Shown piece by piece: positions 1 through 7,201 of a DNA stretch of 47,936 nt. Both the position numbers and the translations under genes were made by a program. Source of the DNA: Bacteroidaceae bacterium (GTDB taxonomy: Bacteria; Bacteroidota; Bacteroidia; Bacteroidales; Bacteroidaceae); the NCBI GenBank assembly GCA_024401055.1, contig JAKSLT010000012.1:1-47936 (forward strand), read 5' to 3'. Position 1 is the stretch's first letter. Each line of letters begins with the position of its first letter. A model generated the notes under the pieces. It did no database searches. It was not told the origin of the DNA and saw only the letters and a program-made list of their open reading frames with translations.

Positions 1-222
1 ATACCCCGAAGGGGTTAAACAACCCAGCCAGGGGCAGCGCCCCTGGTATATGGTTCTTGCTCTGGCAAGCGTCCCTATGGGCCGAGCGGCCGTTACGGCC
101 GCCCCAACGGGGCATAACGACCAATGGCTTTTGTTGTTATGCCCCGCTGGGGCGTGCATGATTTTTGAACTTGCGACCAGGGGCGTTGCCCCTGGCTGGG
201 CTGTTACGCCCCTTCGGGGCTA
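1..222. repeat. GC-rich multi-hairpin dispersed repeat, copy 1
   Basis: The block is a chain of short perfect palindromes (ACCCCGAAGGGGT, CAGGGGCAGCGCCCCTG, GCCCCGCTGGGGC, GCCCCTTCGGGGC). Its two ends are inverted copies of each other: the left end contains AACCCAGCCAGGGGC and the right end the reverse complement form. A second copy lies at 19696-19883. No transposase is present, so this looks like a non-autonomous MITE/BIME-like element or a structured 3' element behind nnrD. The left boundary may lie outside the window. Confidence 0.75.
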
Positions 223-249
223 AAGTAAGCCTCTCCTATTGACAATCTT

Positions 250-1107
250 TCAAACCTCGGGTGAAAAATCTCCTGCCGTCGCAATTGTACGGAAAGCAAG
301 AGGGAGATTTGAAATAATATCCGATGCGATAACGCTATGCTCACCAAGAGATTGTGAGGCTTTATCTCCAGCAATTGAATGGAGTGCGGCTCCCAATAAA
401 ACTGCCTCTTCCTGCGTGTACTTTTGTGCCAAAAGCGCACAGAGAATGCCTGTGAGGACATCGCCACTCCCAGCCGTGGCCATACCCGAATTTCCCCACG
501 GACAGGAGTATGCGCGGCCGTCGGGAAAATAGATGCGCGTGGGGTGTCCTTTAAGCAAAAGGATAATGCCGAGGCGGCGGGAAAAATCTGCGGGAGATTC
601 CTCGTTGGCCATGCGGCGGTACTCGGCGAGGTGGGGCGTGAGAATGGTGAGAGAGGGAAGGGCTTTCAGTTGCTCTTTGTTGAACGAAAGGATGTTGAGC
701 GCGTCGGCATCAAGGACAAGAGGCTTGGTGCCGAGCATAGCGAGTTGCTTAATAAAGGCGTGCTGCGTGGCGGCATGCGTTCCTATGCCGGGACCGATGG
801 CCACGGCGTCGTAGGTGTCGGGAACGACGGGTGCGGTGAAGTGGTCGTCGTCGGCATCGTGCTGCACGATGGCTTCGGGGACAGCGACTTGCAGAATGTC
901 GTTGTTGCGGCGGGGACAGTGTATGGTAACCTTTCCCACACCGCTGCGCAAGCAAGCCCTTGCGGCAAGGATGGAAGCCCCCGCCATACCGTATTTTCCG
1001 GCAATGAGGAGGGCGTGGCCGAAGGTGCCTTTGTGGCCGTCGGCGGGCCGCGGCTTCAGGAGAGTGCGCAGGAGATAGAGGGAGAGAGGAGTAGGAGACG
1101 GTTGCAT
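250..1107 (-). CDS. nnrD: ADP-dependent NAD(P)H-hydrate dehydratase (NnrD domain only)
   Basis: This enzyme repairs hydrated NAD(P)H by dehydrating the S-hydrate with ADP, in the cytosol. The 285-residue product has the ribokinase-like NnrD fold signatures: LIAGKYGMAGA near residue 34, GPGIG at 105-109, LDADALN at 132-138, LTPHLAEY at 156-163 and the catalytic TAGSGDVLTG at 211-220. In many bacteria the dehydratase is fused to an N-terminal NnrE epimerase domain; here only the dehydratase half is present and no epimerase is seen in the window. The start is 3 bases after the stop of the upstream phosphatase gene, so the two are probably cotranscribed. The GC-rich repeat at 1-222 lies directly downstream. 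Confidence 0.9.
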   Translation of the reverse strand: MQPSPTPLSLYLLRTLLKPRPADGHKGTFGHALLIAGKYGMAGASILAARACLRSGVGKVTIHCPRRNNDILQVAVPEAIVQHDADDDHFTAPVVPDTYDAVAIGPGIGTHAATQHAFIKQLAMLGTKPLVLDADALNILSFNKEQLKALPSLTILTPHLAEYRRMANEESPADFSRRLGIILLLKGHPTRIYFPDGRAYSCPWGNSGMATAGSGDVLTGILCALLAQKYTQEEAVLLGAALHSIAGDKASQSLGEHSVIASDIISNLPLAFRTIATAGDFSPEV

Positions 1108-1110
1108 GAA

Positions 1111-1632
1111 TCACAAGGAGTTGTACTGCCGTAATATCTGTGTGCAGCCTTCGAGAACGTCGCGCCAGGTGGCGTCGAAGTTTCCGGTGTACCACGGGTC
1201 GGCCACGTCGCCGGGACGGGAGGTGAAGTCCAGGAGTTTGTGTATCTTGCCGTCGGGATCATCGCCGAAGATACGTAGCATATTGCGGATGTTGCGCTCG
1301 TCCATACCGATGATGAGGTCGAAGCGGGCGTAGTCGGCGGGGGTAATCTGGCGGGCGGCATGGCCGTCGCAGGATATACCGTGGGCTGCCAGCATACGGC
1401 GTGCAGGGGGATAGACGGGATTGCCGATTTCCTCCGTGGAGGTGGCAGCGGATTCGATATAAAAGTGCTCGTCAAGCCCAGCCTCGTGGACAAGGTGCTT
1501 CATTATGAACTCCGCCATCGGGCTGCGGCAGATGTTGCCGTGGCAGACGAAAAGGAGCCCCCTCTCCGCTCCCCCAAGGGGGAGTACCTCGCTGCGCTCG
1601 TGTCCGCCTGTGGCGGAGATACTTTTTGACAT
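1111..1632 (-). CDS. low-molecular-weight protein-tyrosine phosphatase with repeat-derived N terminus
   Basis: The product has the LMW-PTP signature CHGNICRS (nucleophile C30, R36, CX5R loop) and the general-acid loop DVADPWYTG near residue 140. It should dephosphorylate phosphotyrosine in the cytosol, and in many bacteria such enzymes act on capsule tyrosine kinases. The start is the ATG at 1632: codons 1-3 (M-S-K) are followed by about 22 codons made of a GC-rich palindromic repeat, and then by LLFVCHG, where the family normally starts just after its first residues. There is no ATG, GTG or TTG between the repeat and the catalytic loop, so the repeat must be translated if the gene is active. 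The stop is 3 bases before nnrD. Confidence 0.88.
   Translation of the reverse strand: MSKSISATGGHERSEVLPLGGAERGLLFVCHGNICRSPMAEFIMKHLVHEAGLDEHFYIESAATSTEEIGNPVYPPARRMLAAHGISCDGHAARQITPADYARFDLIIGMDERNIRNMLRIFGDDPDGKIHKLLDFTSRPGDVADPWYTGNFDATWRDVLEGCTQILRQYNSL
1557..1620. repeat. GC-rich palindromic edge repeat, copy 1
   Basis: The sequence CTCCCCCAAGGGGGAG sits in a longer block that is nearly identical to 4310-4374 (both continue GTACCTC then TCGTGTCCGC or TCGAGTCCGC). It is read in frame as the N-terminal codons of the tyrosine phosphatase gene. Confidence 0.8.
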
Positions 1633-1638
1633 GTGGAG

Positions 1639-1974
1639 TTAGTCCTTTTGTTCGGGAACGATGGCCGTAAATGTGATATCGTCCTTGCTGTCATTGACGA
1701 GGCTGTGTGTATGGCCCATAGGACAGTAGTGGATGTCGCCGGCATGCAGGGTGAGACGTGTGCCGTCGTACAGGACGGTGGCGGTGCCGGAGGTGAGGAT
1801 GATGATTTCGCAGTTGGTCTCGTGGGTATGGAGACCGATGCTTGCACCCGGAGCGAGACGGCCTTTCATAATGCGGCATTTGCCGTCGAAATACATACGG
1901 GCGTTGAGGGCACCTTCACCACCTTTGAATTGGGGGTGGGAGGCTTCGGCTATTTGTGAGAAATCAATTATCAT
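1639..1974 (-). CDS. small cupin-domain protein
   Basis: A 111-residue single-domain cupin. Cupin motif 1 is visible as GLHTHETNCEIIILTSG around residues 47-63, and motif 2 as HAGDIHYCPMGHTHSLVN around residues 76-93, with His and Glu positions that could hold a metal. The length fits a mono-cupin. The substrate is not recognisable; such proteins are sugar isomerases, dioxygenase-like enzymes or ligand sensors. Its stop is 6 bases before the phosphatase start, so it probably heads the cupin-phosphatase-nnrD unit. I did not find a clear promoter in the 40 bases between the start and the MITE-like repeat upstream. Confidence 0.8.
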   Translation of the reverse strand: MIIDFSQIAEASHPQFKGGEGALNARMYFDGKCRIMKGRLAPGASIGLHTHETNCEIIILTSGTATVLYDGTRLTLHAGDIHYCPMGHTHSLVNDSKDDITFTAIVPEQKD

Positions 1975-2015
1975 AGGTCTTTAGATTTAGAGACGATATA
2001 CAATTTGGCATGACA

Positions 2016-2210
2016 TATTTTTATTTATCAAGAATTTTAAGGAATTTTTACCGTGTCCTGATAATGAATTTTTAGGAATTACGCAGTGCTCGGGCACTGC
2101 TGAATTGTTGTCCGCAGGAATTCTGCTGCATCAAGCAGCTAATTCAAAAGAATTCCAGACAGAAGGTTAACGAAGTAATTCTTAAATTCTGTAATTCTTG
2201 ATAAAAATAA
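2016..2210. repeat. AT-rich ~200-base MITE-like repeat, copy A
   Basis: The ends are inverted (TTTATCAAGAATTTTAAGGAATT at the left against AATTCTTAAATTCTGTAATTCTTGATAAA at the right). Nested stems lie inside, including GCAGTGCTCGGGCACTGC. Related copies are at 28423-28620 (close) and 43954-44156 (more divergent). There is no open reading frame. The element fills the gap between the methyltransferase-like gene and the cupin gene. Confidence 0.8.
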
Positions 2211-2248
2211 GAGACAGATAGTTTTGTGCCCAAAAGAATATCATTGCC

Positions 2249-2752
2249 TTAGATTTTGAAGTGCTGGGAGGGTATGTTTAGGCCAGAATAGGAGAGGCCG
2301 AGGCGGCGGGTTTCGAGGGTGATGGCGTCGGGGGATGTGACGGTCTGTTGCCAGAGAGGGGAACGGAGTGCGGGAGTGATGAGAAATTGGGAGCCGTCGG
2401 GACGGGTCATAAGGATATGGGGAACAGAGGCGTCGGAGGTAATCCTTATGAGTGCCTTTCGGCAGCCTGCGGAGAGCCATTGGGAGAGGTGAGCGGGCAG
2501 GTTGATGACCTGTATCTCTGACGGTTGGAAGTGGTTGGCAAGGCGTAGCAGCAAGCGTAAGTCCCGCGTGCGCCAGCTTTCCACCGGGGGCAAAGAGGTG
2601 TAGGCATAGTATTCCTCCTTGGCCGGAATGACCTCCGTGACAAGGGTGAAGAGCCACGGCGACTGAATGCCGTAGCCGTGGCGGTGGAGGAGGCGAAGAC
2701 CCCCTCTTTCCCCCTTAAAGGGGGATGAGAGGATAGATTTGAGGCTAATCAT
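2249..2752 (-). CDS. conserved protein with HGxGIQSP motif (methyltransferase-related family)
   Basis: The 167-residue product contains HRHGYGIQSPWLFTLVTEV followed by a YYAYxSL segment. I recognise this opening from Bacteroidetes proteins usually labelled SAM-dependent methyltransferase-like. No glycine-rich SAM-binding motif is evident, so catalytic activity is doubtful and the function is unknown. The first codons (MISLKSILS) are followed by SPFKGERGG, which is a GC-rich palindromic repeat read in frame, and the family motif starts directly after it. No other start codon lies between, so the repeat is part of the translated N terminus if the gene is used. Confidence 0.65.
   Translation of the reverse strand: MISLKSILSSPFKGERGGLRLLHRHGYGIQSPWLFTLVTEVIPAKEEYYAYTSLPPVESWRTRDLRLLLRLANHFQPSEIQVINLPAHLSQWLSAGCRKALIRITSDASVPHILMTRPDGSQFLITPALRSPLWQQTVTSPDAITLETRRLGLSYSGLNIPSQHFKI
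2700..2730. repeat. GC-rich palindromic edge repeat, copy 2
   Basis: A short copy with core CCCCCTTAAAGGGGG. It lies in frame inside the first 20 codons of the methyltransferase-like gene on the minus strand. Confidence 0.65.
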
Positions 2753-2804
2753 CGTTTATATGTAGCCTTGGAGGATTCTGGATTAAAGGTTTAGAGCCTC
2801 TTTT

Positions 2805-2840
2805 ACTCCCCTCACTTTAAGGGAGGGGTAAGGGGGTGGG
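2805..2840. repeat. GC-rich palindromic edge repeat, copy 3
   Basis: CTCCCCTCACTTTAAGGGAGGGG forms an imperfect palindrome. It starts 2 bases beyond the stop codon of the small basic protein gene (stop at 2843, minus strand), so again it sits at a gene edge. It could also act as a weak hairpin behind that gene. Confidence 0.5.
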
Positions 2841-2842
2841 TC

Positions 2843-3070
2843 CTACTTCTTATGTCGGTTTGCGCGGCGCTGACGGATGTCGGCCTTGTGCTTGGCAGAG
2901 GCGGAGCCGTGGGTGCCGGTGATGTAGGACTTCTTCTTGGCCTTGGTCTTTACTTTCTCCTCCGTAGGCTTGGCCTTGAGTTTGGCGCCCTTGAAGGTGA
3001 TGCCGCCCATGATGGCTTGGTTGAGTTCGTCATCGCTGACGTGGCGGGAACGGATGTCGTTTTCTTCCAT
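2843..3070 (-). CDS. small basic protein of unknown function
   Basis: A 75-residue protein with an acidic N terminus (MEENDIRSRHVSDDELNQ) and a strongly lysine/arginine-rich second half ending in RQRRANRHKK. No family is recognised. The basic tail suggests nucleic acid or ribosome contact, but that is only an inference. It follows the AICAR transformylase gene by 42 bases in the same direction, so it is probably cotranscribed with it. Composition matches its neighbours. Confidence 0.5.
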   Translation of the reverse strand: MEENDIRSRHVSDDELNQAIMGGITFKGAKLKAKPTEEKVKTKAKKKSYITGTHGSASAKHKADIRQRRANRHKK

Positions 3071-3112
3071 GTAATAGGGCTTTGTTTGCTGTTAATTGTT
3101 CACTTTTCACTA

Positions 3113-4300
3113 TTAATGATGGAACAGTCTTACACCGGTGAAGGCCATGGCGATGCCGTATTTGTCGCAGGTGGCGATGACATGGTCGTCGCGCACGGAG
3201 CCGCCGGCCTGGGCCACGTAGCGAACACCGCTCTTGTGGGCACGCTCGATATTGTCGCCGAAGGGGAAGAAGGCATCGCTGCCGAGACTTACCTCGGTGT
3301 TCTGGGCTATCCATGCGGCTTTCTCCTCGTCGGTGAGAGGTTCGGGACGCTGGGTGAAGAACTGCTGCCAGGCGCCGTCGCGGAGTACGTCGTCATGTTC
3401 GGGACCAATGTATATATCAATGGTGTTGTCGCGGTCGGCGCGGCGGATGCCGGGGATGAAGGGGAGGTTCATCACTTTGGGATGCTGGCGGAGCCACCAG
3501 ATGTCGGCCTTCTGTCCGGCGAGGCGCGTGCAATGGATACGGCTCTGCTGTCCGGCACCGATGCCGATGGCCTGACCGTCCTTGACGTAGCAGACGGAGT
3601 TGCTCTGCGTGTATTTCAGCGTGATGAGCGCAATCATCAGATCGCGGCGGGCGGCTTCGGGGAAGTCCTTGCATGCCGTGGGAATATTGGCAAAGAGAGC
3701 ATCGTCAGTGAGGTCAATCTCGTTGCGGCCCTGTTCGAAGGTAATGCCGAAGCACTGCTTGTGCTCAATGGGGGCGGGACGGTAGGCAGGGTCAATCTTT
3801 ATTATATTATAGGTGCCTTTGCGCTTGGCTTGGAGAATGTCGAGGGCTTCGGGGGTGAAAGACGGAGCAATGACGCCGTCGCTCACTTCGGGCTTGATGA
3901 GGAGGGCCGTGTCACGGTCGCAGACATCAGAGAGGGCAATGAAATCGCCGTAGGATGACATACGGTCGGCACCACGGGCACGGGCATAGGCACAGGCCTG
4001 GGCGGACATCTCCTCACCGAGAGTGTCGGGTACGAAGTAGATGTGGCGGAGTGTGGGCGTGAGGGGAAGTCCCACGGCAGCACCGGCAGGGCTTACGTGC
4101 TTGAAGGAGGCTGCTGCGGGCAGGCCCGTAGCGTGGCGGAGCTCGCGGACAAGTTGCCAGGCGTTGAGGGCATCGAGGAAGTTGATGTAACCGGGACGAC
4201 CACCGAGGACTTCGATGGGGAGTTCACTGCCGTCGGCCATGAAGATGCGCGAGGGCTTCTGGTTGGGATTGCAACCGTACTTAAGGGGAAGTTCTTGCAT
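3113..4300 (-). CDS. phosphoribosylaminoimidazolecarboxamide (AICAR) formyltransferase, stand-alone
   Basis: The 395-residue product corresponds to the AICAR transformylase half of PurH, which formylates AICAR with 10-formyl-tetrahydrofolate late in purine synthesis. It begins LKYGCNPNQKP, as the transformylase domain does, and holds the catalytic Lys-His pair in FKHVSPAG (66-73). It also has the conserved SNSVCYVKDGQAIGIGAGQQSR segment and ends in the GGSVRDDHVIATCDKYGIAMAFTG region. The N-terminal IMP cyclohydrolase domain of ordinary PurH is absent and is not nearby, so cyclisation must be done by another protein encoded elsewhere. A GC-rich palindromic repeat ends 10 bases before the ATG. 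Confidence 0.9.
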   Translation of the reverse strand: MQELPLKYGCNPNQKPSRIFMADGSELPIEVLGGRPGYINFLDALNAWQLVRELRHATGLPAAASFKHVSPAGAAVGLPLTPTLRHIYFVPDTLGEEMSAQACAYARARGADRMSSYGDFIALSDVCDRDTALLIKPEVSDGVIAPSFTPEALDILQAKRKGTYNIIKIDPAYRPAPIEHKQCFGITFEQGRNEIDLTDDALFANIPTACKDFPEAARRDLMIALITLKYTQSNSVCYVKDGQAIGIGAGQQSRIHCTRLAGQKADIWWLRQHPKVMNLPFIPGIRRADRDNTIDIYIGPEHDDVLRDGAWQQFFTQRPEPLTDEEKAAWIAQNTEVSLGSDAFFPFGDNIERAHKSGVRYVAQAGGSVRDDHVIATCDKYGIAMAFTGVRLFHH

Positions 4301-4309
4301 AATGGTGAA

Positions 4310-4374
4310 AAGCCCCCTCTCCGCTCCCCCAAGGGGGAGTACCTCACTACGTTCGAGTCCGCTAAAGCGGAGAT
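4310..4374. repeat. GC-rich palindromic edge repeat, copy 4
   Basis: Nearly identical to 1557-1620 (shared CCCCTCTCCGCTCCCCCAAG followed by GGGGAGTACCTC). On the minus strand it ends about 10 bases upstream of the AICAR transformylase start codon, where a ribosome binding region would lie. Confidence 0.8.
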
Positions 4375-4387
4375 GCTTCTGCTGGAT

Positions 4388-4440
4388 GGATAGTGCGAGA
4401 CGATAGTGCGAGAGGATAGTGTGAGAGGATAGTGCGGAGA
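4388..4440. repeat. 13-base tandem repeat, four units
   Basis: Four consecutive units of GGATAGTGCGAGA (4388-4400, 4401-4413, 4414-4426, and 4427-4440 with one extra base) lie between cysQ and the AICAR transformylase gene. No gene is seen in this gap. A slipped-strand array is the simplest reading. Confidence 0.75.
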
Positions 4441-4456
4441 GGATTGTTGAGGGGTG

Positions 4457-5251
4457 TTATTTGAGGGTTACTATGAAATAGGGATTTAGAAGATTCTCTT
4501 TGTTGTAGCGCAGGGTGAGGCCGTCCTCGTGGCTAACGATGTCGCCATCAGCGGCGCGGACGAGGGCGTGGGCGGCTGCGGTGTCCCACTCGCAAGTGGG
4601 GCCGAGGCGGGGGTAAATATCCGCAGAACCTTCTGCCACGCGGCAAATCTTGAGACTGCTGCCGGCTTGGATAAGGGACAGGTCGGGATGCTGCTGGCGC
4701 AAGGCGTCAATGAAGGCCTCGGTTTCGGCGTTCATGTGGGAGACGGAGGCTACTACGGTGTAGGGGCGCGGAGAACCACAGATAGGAAGGGCCGTGAGTT
4801 CTGTGAGGTCTGTGCCGTCTTTGACGAGGGCGCGCCAGGAGGTCTGGCCGTCTGTATAGTAGAGAAGGCCCGTCACTGGGAAGAAAACTACGCCGAGGAG
4901 GGGTAGCCAGGTGTCGCCGTGGGGCTGCATAAGGGCAATGTTTACGCTGAACTCACCGCTGTGTTTCACAAATTCCTTTGTGCCGTCAAGCGGGTCCACA
5001 CACCAGTAGCAGTCCCATTGACTGCGCTGTTCGTGGGGAAGGTGGCGGCCCTCCTCGGAGAGGATGGGGTAGGGCGTCTCTTCCAGATAGCGACAGATAA
5101 TGTCGTGGGCGTTGCGGTCGGCGAGGGTGAGAGGAGATTCGTCGGCCTTGAACTCAACCTCCTGCTGTTCGGCGGGGAGATTGTATATGCGCAGTTCTTC
5201 AGCACCGGCTTCAAGGGCTGCGCGGAGGGATATGTCGAGTAGATGTCTCAT
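4457..5251 (-). CDS. cysQ: 3'(2'),5'-bisphosphate nucleotidase CysQ
   Basis: This enzyme removes the 3' phosphate of PAP/PAPS, a by-product of sulfur metabolism. The 264-residue protein has the metal-binding inositol-phosphatase-like motifs: LSEEG at 64-68, DPLDGTKEF at 86-94, and the C-terminal CEWDTAAAHAL. I chose the ATG at 5251 because it starts MRHLLDISLRAALEAG, as the family does. The reading frame stays open upstream to 5308 only through a GC-rich repeat (GEGWQSAEGSSDG), which is repeat-encoded. The repeat ends about 6 bases before this start. menB lies 115 bases upstream in the same direction. Confidence 0.9.
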   Translation of the reverse strand: MRHLLDISLRAALEAGAEELRIYNLPAEQQEVEFKADESPLTLADRNAHDIICRYLEETPYPILSEEGRHLPHEQRSQWDCYWCVDPLDGTKEFVKHSGEFSVNIALMQPHGDTWLPLLGVVFFPVTGLLYYTDGQTSWRALVKDGTDLTELTALPICGSPRPYTVVASVSHMNAETEAFIDALRQQHPDLSLIQAGSSLKICRVAEGSADIYPRLGPTCEWDTAAAHALVRAADGDIVSHEDGLTLRYNKENLLNPYFIVTLK

Positions 5252-5257
5252 AATGAA

Positions 5258-5321
5258 AAGCCCCACCCCGTCAGAGCTGCCTTCGGCACTCTGCCACCCC
5301 TCCCCCATAGGGAGGGGGAGA
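5258..5321. repeat. GC-rich palindromic edge repeat, copy 5
   Basis: Contains CCACCCCTCCCCCATAGGGAGGGGG and the CCGTCAGAGCTGCCTTCGGC arm seen in the arrays at 17546-17862 and 37378-37615. It ends about 6 bases upstream of the cysQ start codon on the minus strand. Confidence 0.8.
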
Positions 5322-5366
5322 TAGCCTAAAGTTTATAAGGTCGTTGGAGGGGAGGGAAGATGACGA

Positions 5367-6221
5367 TTAGGGGAGTTTGGGATATTTGGAGAAATTGGGT
5401 TGTCGCTTTTCGAGGAAGGCCTTACCGCCCTCGTGGGCTTCGTCGAGCATGTAGTAGAGCATGGTGCAGTCGCCGGCCAGTTGCTGGATGCCGGCCTGAC
5501 CGTCGAGTTCGGCATTGAGGCCCGCCTTTATCATGCGGAGAGCGAGAGGCGAGAGACGCATCATATCCTCTGCCCACTGAACGCACTCGGCTTCAAGTTG
5601 GTCGTGGGGCACGACTTTGTTGACCATACCCATCTGTTCGGCCTCGGCGGCGGAGTACTGGCGACAGAGAAACCAAATCTCGCGGGCCTTCTTCTGTCCT
5701 ACGATGCGGGCGAGGTAGGACGCGCCGAAGCCGGCGTCGAAACTGCCCACGCGGGGGCCTGTCTGTCCGAAGCGGGCGTTCTCGGCGGCGATGGTGAGGT
5801 CGCAAACGAGATGGAGCACGTGACCGCCGCCTATGGCAAAGCCGTTAACCATAGCGATGACAGGCTTGGGGAGTGTGCGTATCTGTTTCTGCACGTCCAG
5901 CACATTGAGGCGGGGCACGCCGTCATCGCCCACATAGCCGCCGCGGCCCTTCACGTGCATGTCGCCGCCGGCGCAGAAAGCCTGCGTGCGGAGCCATTCC
6001 TCCTCGCTCTGGCCCTCCTGGCGGGGCGTGGGGGCACCGGTGAGAATGACTACGTTGATGTCCTGCGCCTCACGGCAGTAAGCGAAGGCCTCGCCGAGTT
6101 CCTTGACGGTGAGCGGGGTGAAGGCGTTGCGGTAGCGCGGGCGGTTGATGGAGATGCGGGCAATGCCGTTGTAGGCATCGAAGAGTATTTCCTTAAAAGG
6201 AAGGATGGTCGTCCATTTCAT
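5367..6221 (-). CDS. menB: 1,4-dihydroxy-2-naphthoyl-CoA synthase MenB
   Basis: MenB closes the second ring in menaquinone synthesis, turning o-succinylbenzoyl-CoA into DHNA-CoA. The 284-residue crotonase-fold protein shows FCAGGD at 82-87 and the oxyanion-hole segment [18 protein letters not shown]. It also has [19 protein letters not shown] and the family-typical [15 protein letters not shown] stretch. The QTG-type residue at the bicarbonate site agrees with the bicarbonate-dependent class, by my recollection of the E. coli enzyme. menE ends 2 bases upstream, so the two form a menEB unit. Confidence 0.95.
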   Translation of the reverse strand: MKWTTILPFKEILFDAYNGIARISINRPRYRNAFTPLTVKELGEAFAYCREAQDINVVILTGAPTPRQEGQSEEEWLRTQAFCAGGDMHVKGRGGYVGDDGVPRLNVLDVQKQIRTLPKPVIAMVNGFAIGGGHVLHLVCDLTIAAENARFGQTGPRVGSFDAGFGASYLARIVGQKKAREIWFLCRQYSAAEAEQMGMVNKVVPHDQLEAECVQWAEDMMRLSPLALRMIKAGLNAELDGQAGIQQLAGDCTMLYYMLDEAHEGGKAFLEKRQPNFSKYPKLP

Positions 6222-6223
6222 AA

Positions 6224-7201
6224 TCAGGCAGTTGTTAGGGTTTCTGCAAGCCGGTGAGCCTCTTCGCGGGCGGGCTTTCCGGTGGGAGTCTGGGGCAACT
6301 CCTTTATTATATATATATATTTAAGGTAAGGCAGCGCGGCGTGAATTTCTTCCGCGTCGTGGTGCACCGGTTGGCGCAAGAGGAGCGTGAGGGCCTGTCC
6401 CCATTGATTGTCGGCTACCCATGTGAGGAGGAAATCGTCGCCGATGCGCAGGTCAAAGGCGGTGGCGAACTGCGCCTCCAATGTTTCCAGTTGCAGTTTC
6501 ACGCCGCCGGAGCAAACGACGTTGTCGATGCGACCCAAGATGCGGAAGTCGCCGCCGGGGAGAATCTCTGCGAGGTCGTGCGTCTGTTGGCGGGCGGCGC
6601 AAATCAGCGGAGCGTCAATCCATAGGCAGCCCTCGTCGTTGCGGCCTACTTCCACGCCGGGCAGCGGCCGGTAATACGGCTCGTCGCATCCCACGCGGCG
6701 GAGGGCAATGTGCGAGAGCGTCTCCGTCATGCCGTAGGAACTCCACACTTCTCCAGTGCTCCCGCTGAACGCCTGTTCCAGCTCCTCGCTGATGGCTCCG
6801 CCGCCCAATAAAAGGCGCGGAATAGCGAGAAGCCTTTGCCTCTCCTCTTCCACTTGCAGCGAAGCGTAGGCCTGGGCGGGCGTCATCGCCACAAAATAGG
6901 GCGTGTCCGTGAGGGAAGCGAGCGGATGGAGGCTTGGCTCAACGGTGACGAGTGTCAGCGGCCACACTTCTGCCCTTACAATCATCATTTTTCCCGCGAT
7001 ATAGCGGGTGGGCATGCAAAGCAGTGCGGTGGCACCCTGTGGCAGGCGCAGGAATTGGCAGGTGGCGCGTGCAGAAGCCCTCATGCGCTCTTTCTCCACG
7101 GTCATCGTCTTCGGCCGTCCTGTGCTGCCGCTCGTCTGAACGGTAACGGTCGGTGCGGCCGAGCGCCATTCGTCAAGGAAAGTCAGAGCATCGCGTGTCA
7201 T
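6224..7201 (-). CDS. menE: o-succinylbenzoate--CoA ligase MenE
   Basis: MenE activates o-succinylbenzoate with ATP and CoA ahead of MenB. The 325-residue protein is a compact AMP-forming ligase with the P-loop-like TSGSTGRPK at 23-31, SSYGMTET in the middle, the hinge [14 protein letters not shown], and the C-terminal catalytic lysine motif PTGKPAREE. It is shorter than many MenE proteins but all core motifs are present. The start overlaps the stop of the upstream glycosyltransferase by an ATGA, and its stop is 2 bases before menB, so translation is probably coupled. Confidence 0.93.
   Translation of the reverse strand: MTRDALTFLDEWRSAAPTVTVQTSGSTGRPKTMTVEKERMRASARATCQFLRLPQGATALLCMPTRYIAGKMMIVRAEVWPLTLVTVEPSLHPLASLTDTPYFVAMTPAQAYASLQVEEERQRLLAIPRLLLGGGAISEELEQAFSGSTGEVWSSYGMTETLSHIALRRVGCDEPYYRPLPGVEVGRNDEGCLWIDAPLICAARQQTHDLAEILPGGDFRILGRIDNVVCSGGVKLQLETLEAQFATAFDLRIGDDFLLTWVADNQWGQALTLLLRQPVHHDAEEIHAALPYLKYIYIIKELPQTPTGKPAREEAHRLAETLTTA

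Noticed and set aside
1-222. Insertion sequence
   Set aside because: The inverted ends and hairpins fit a non-autonomous element. No transposase frame is present in either copy.
424-1134. Long open frames on the plus strand opposite nnrD, and similar shadows opposite most GC-rich genes (for example 2852-3958, 13151-14326, 14466-15728, 43202-44002)
   Set aside because: They mirror real genes on the other strand, have low-complexity Gly/Val/Ala composition and show no family motifs.
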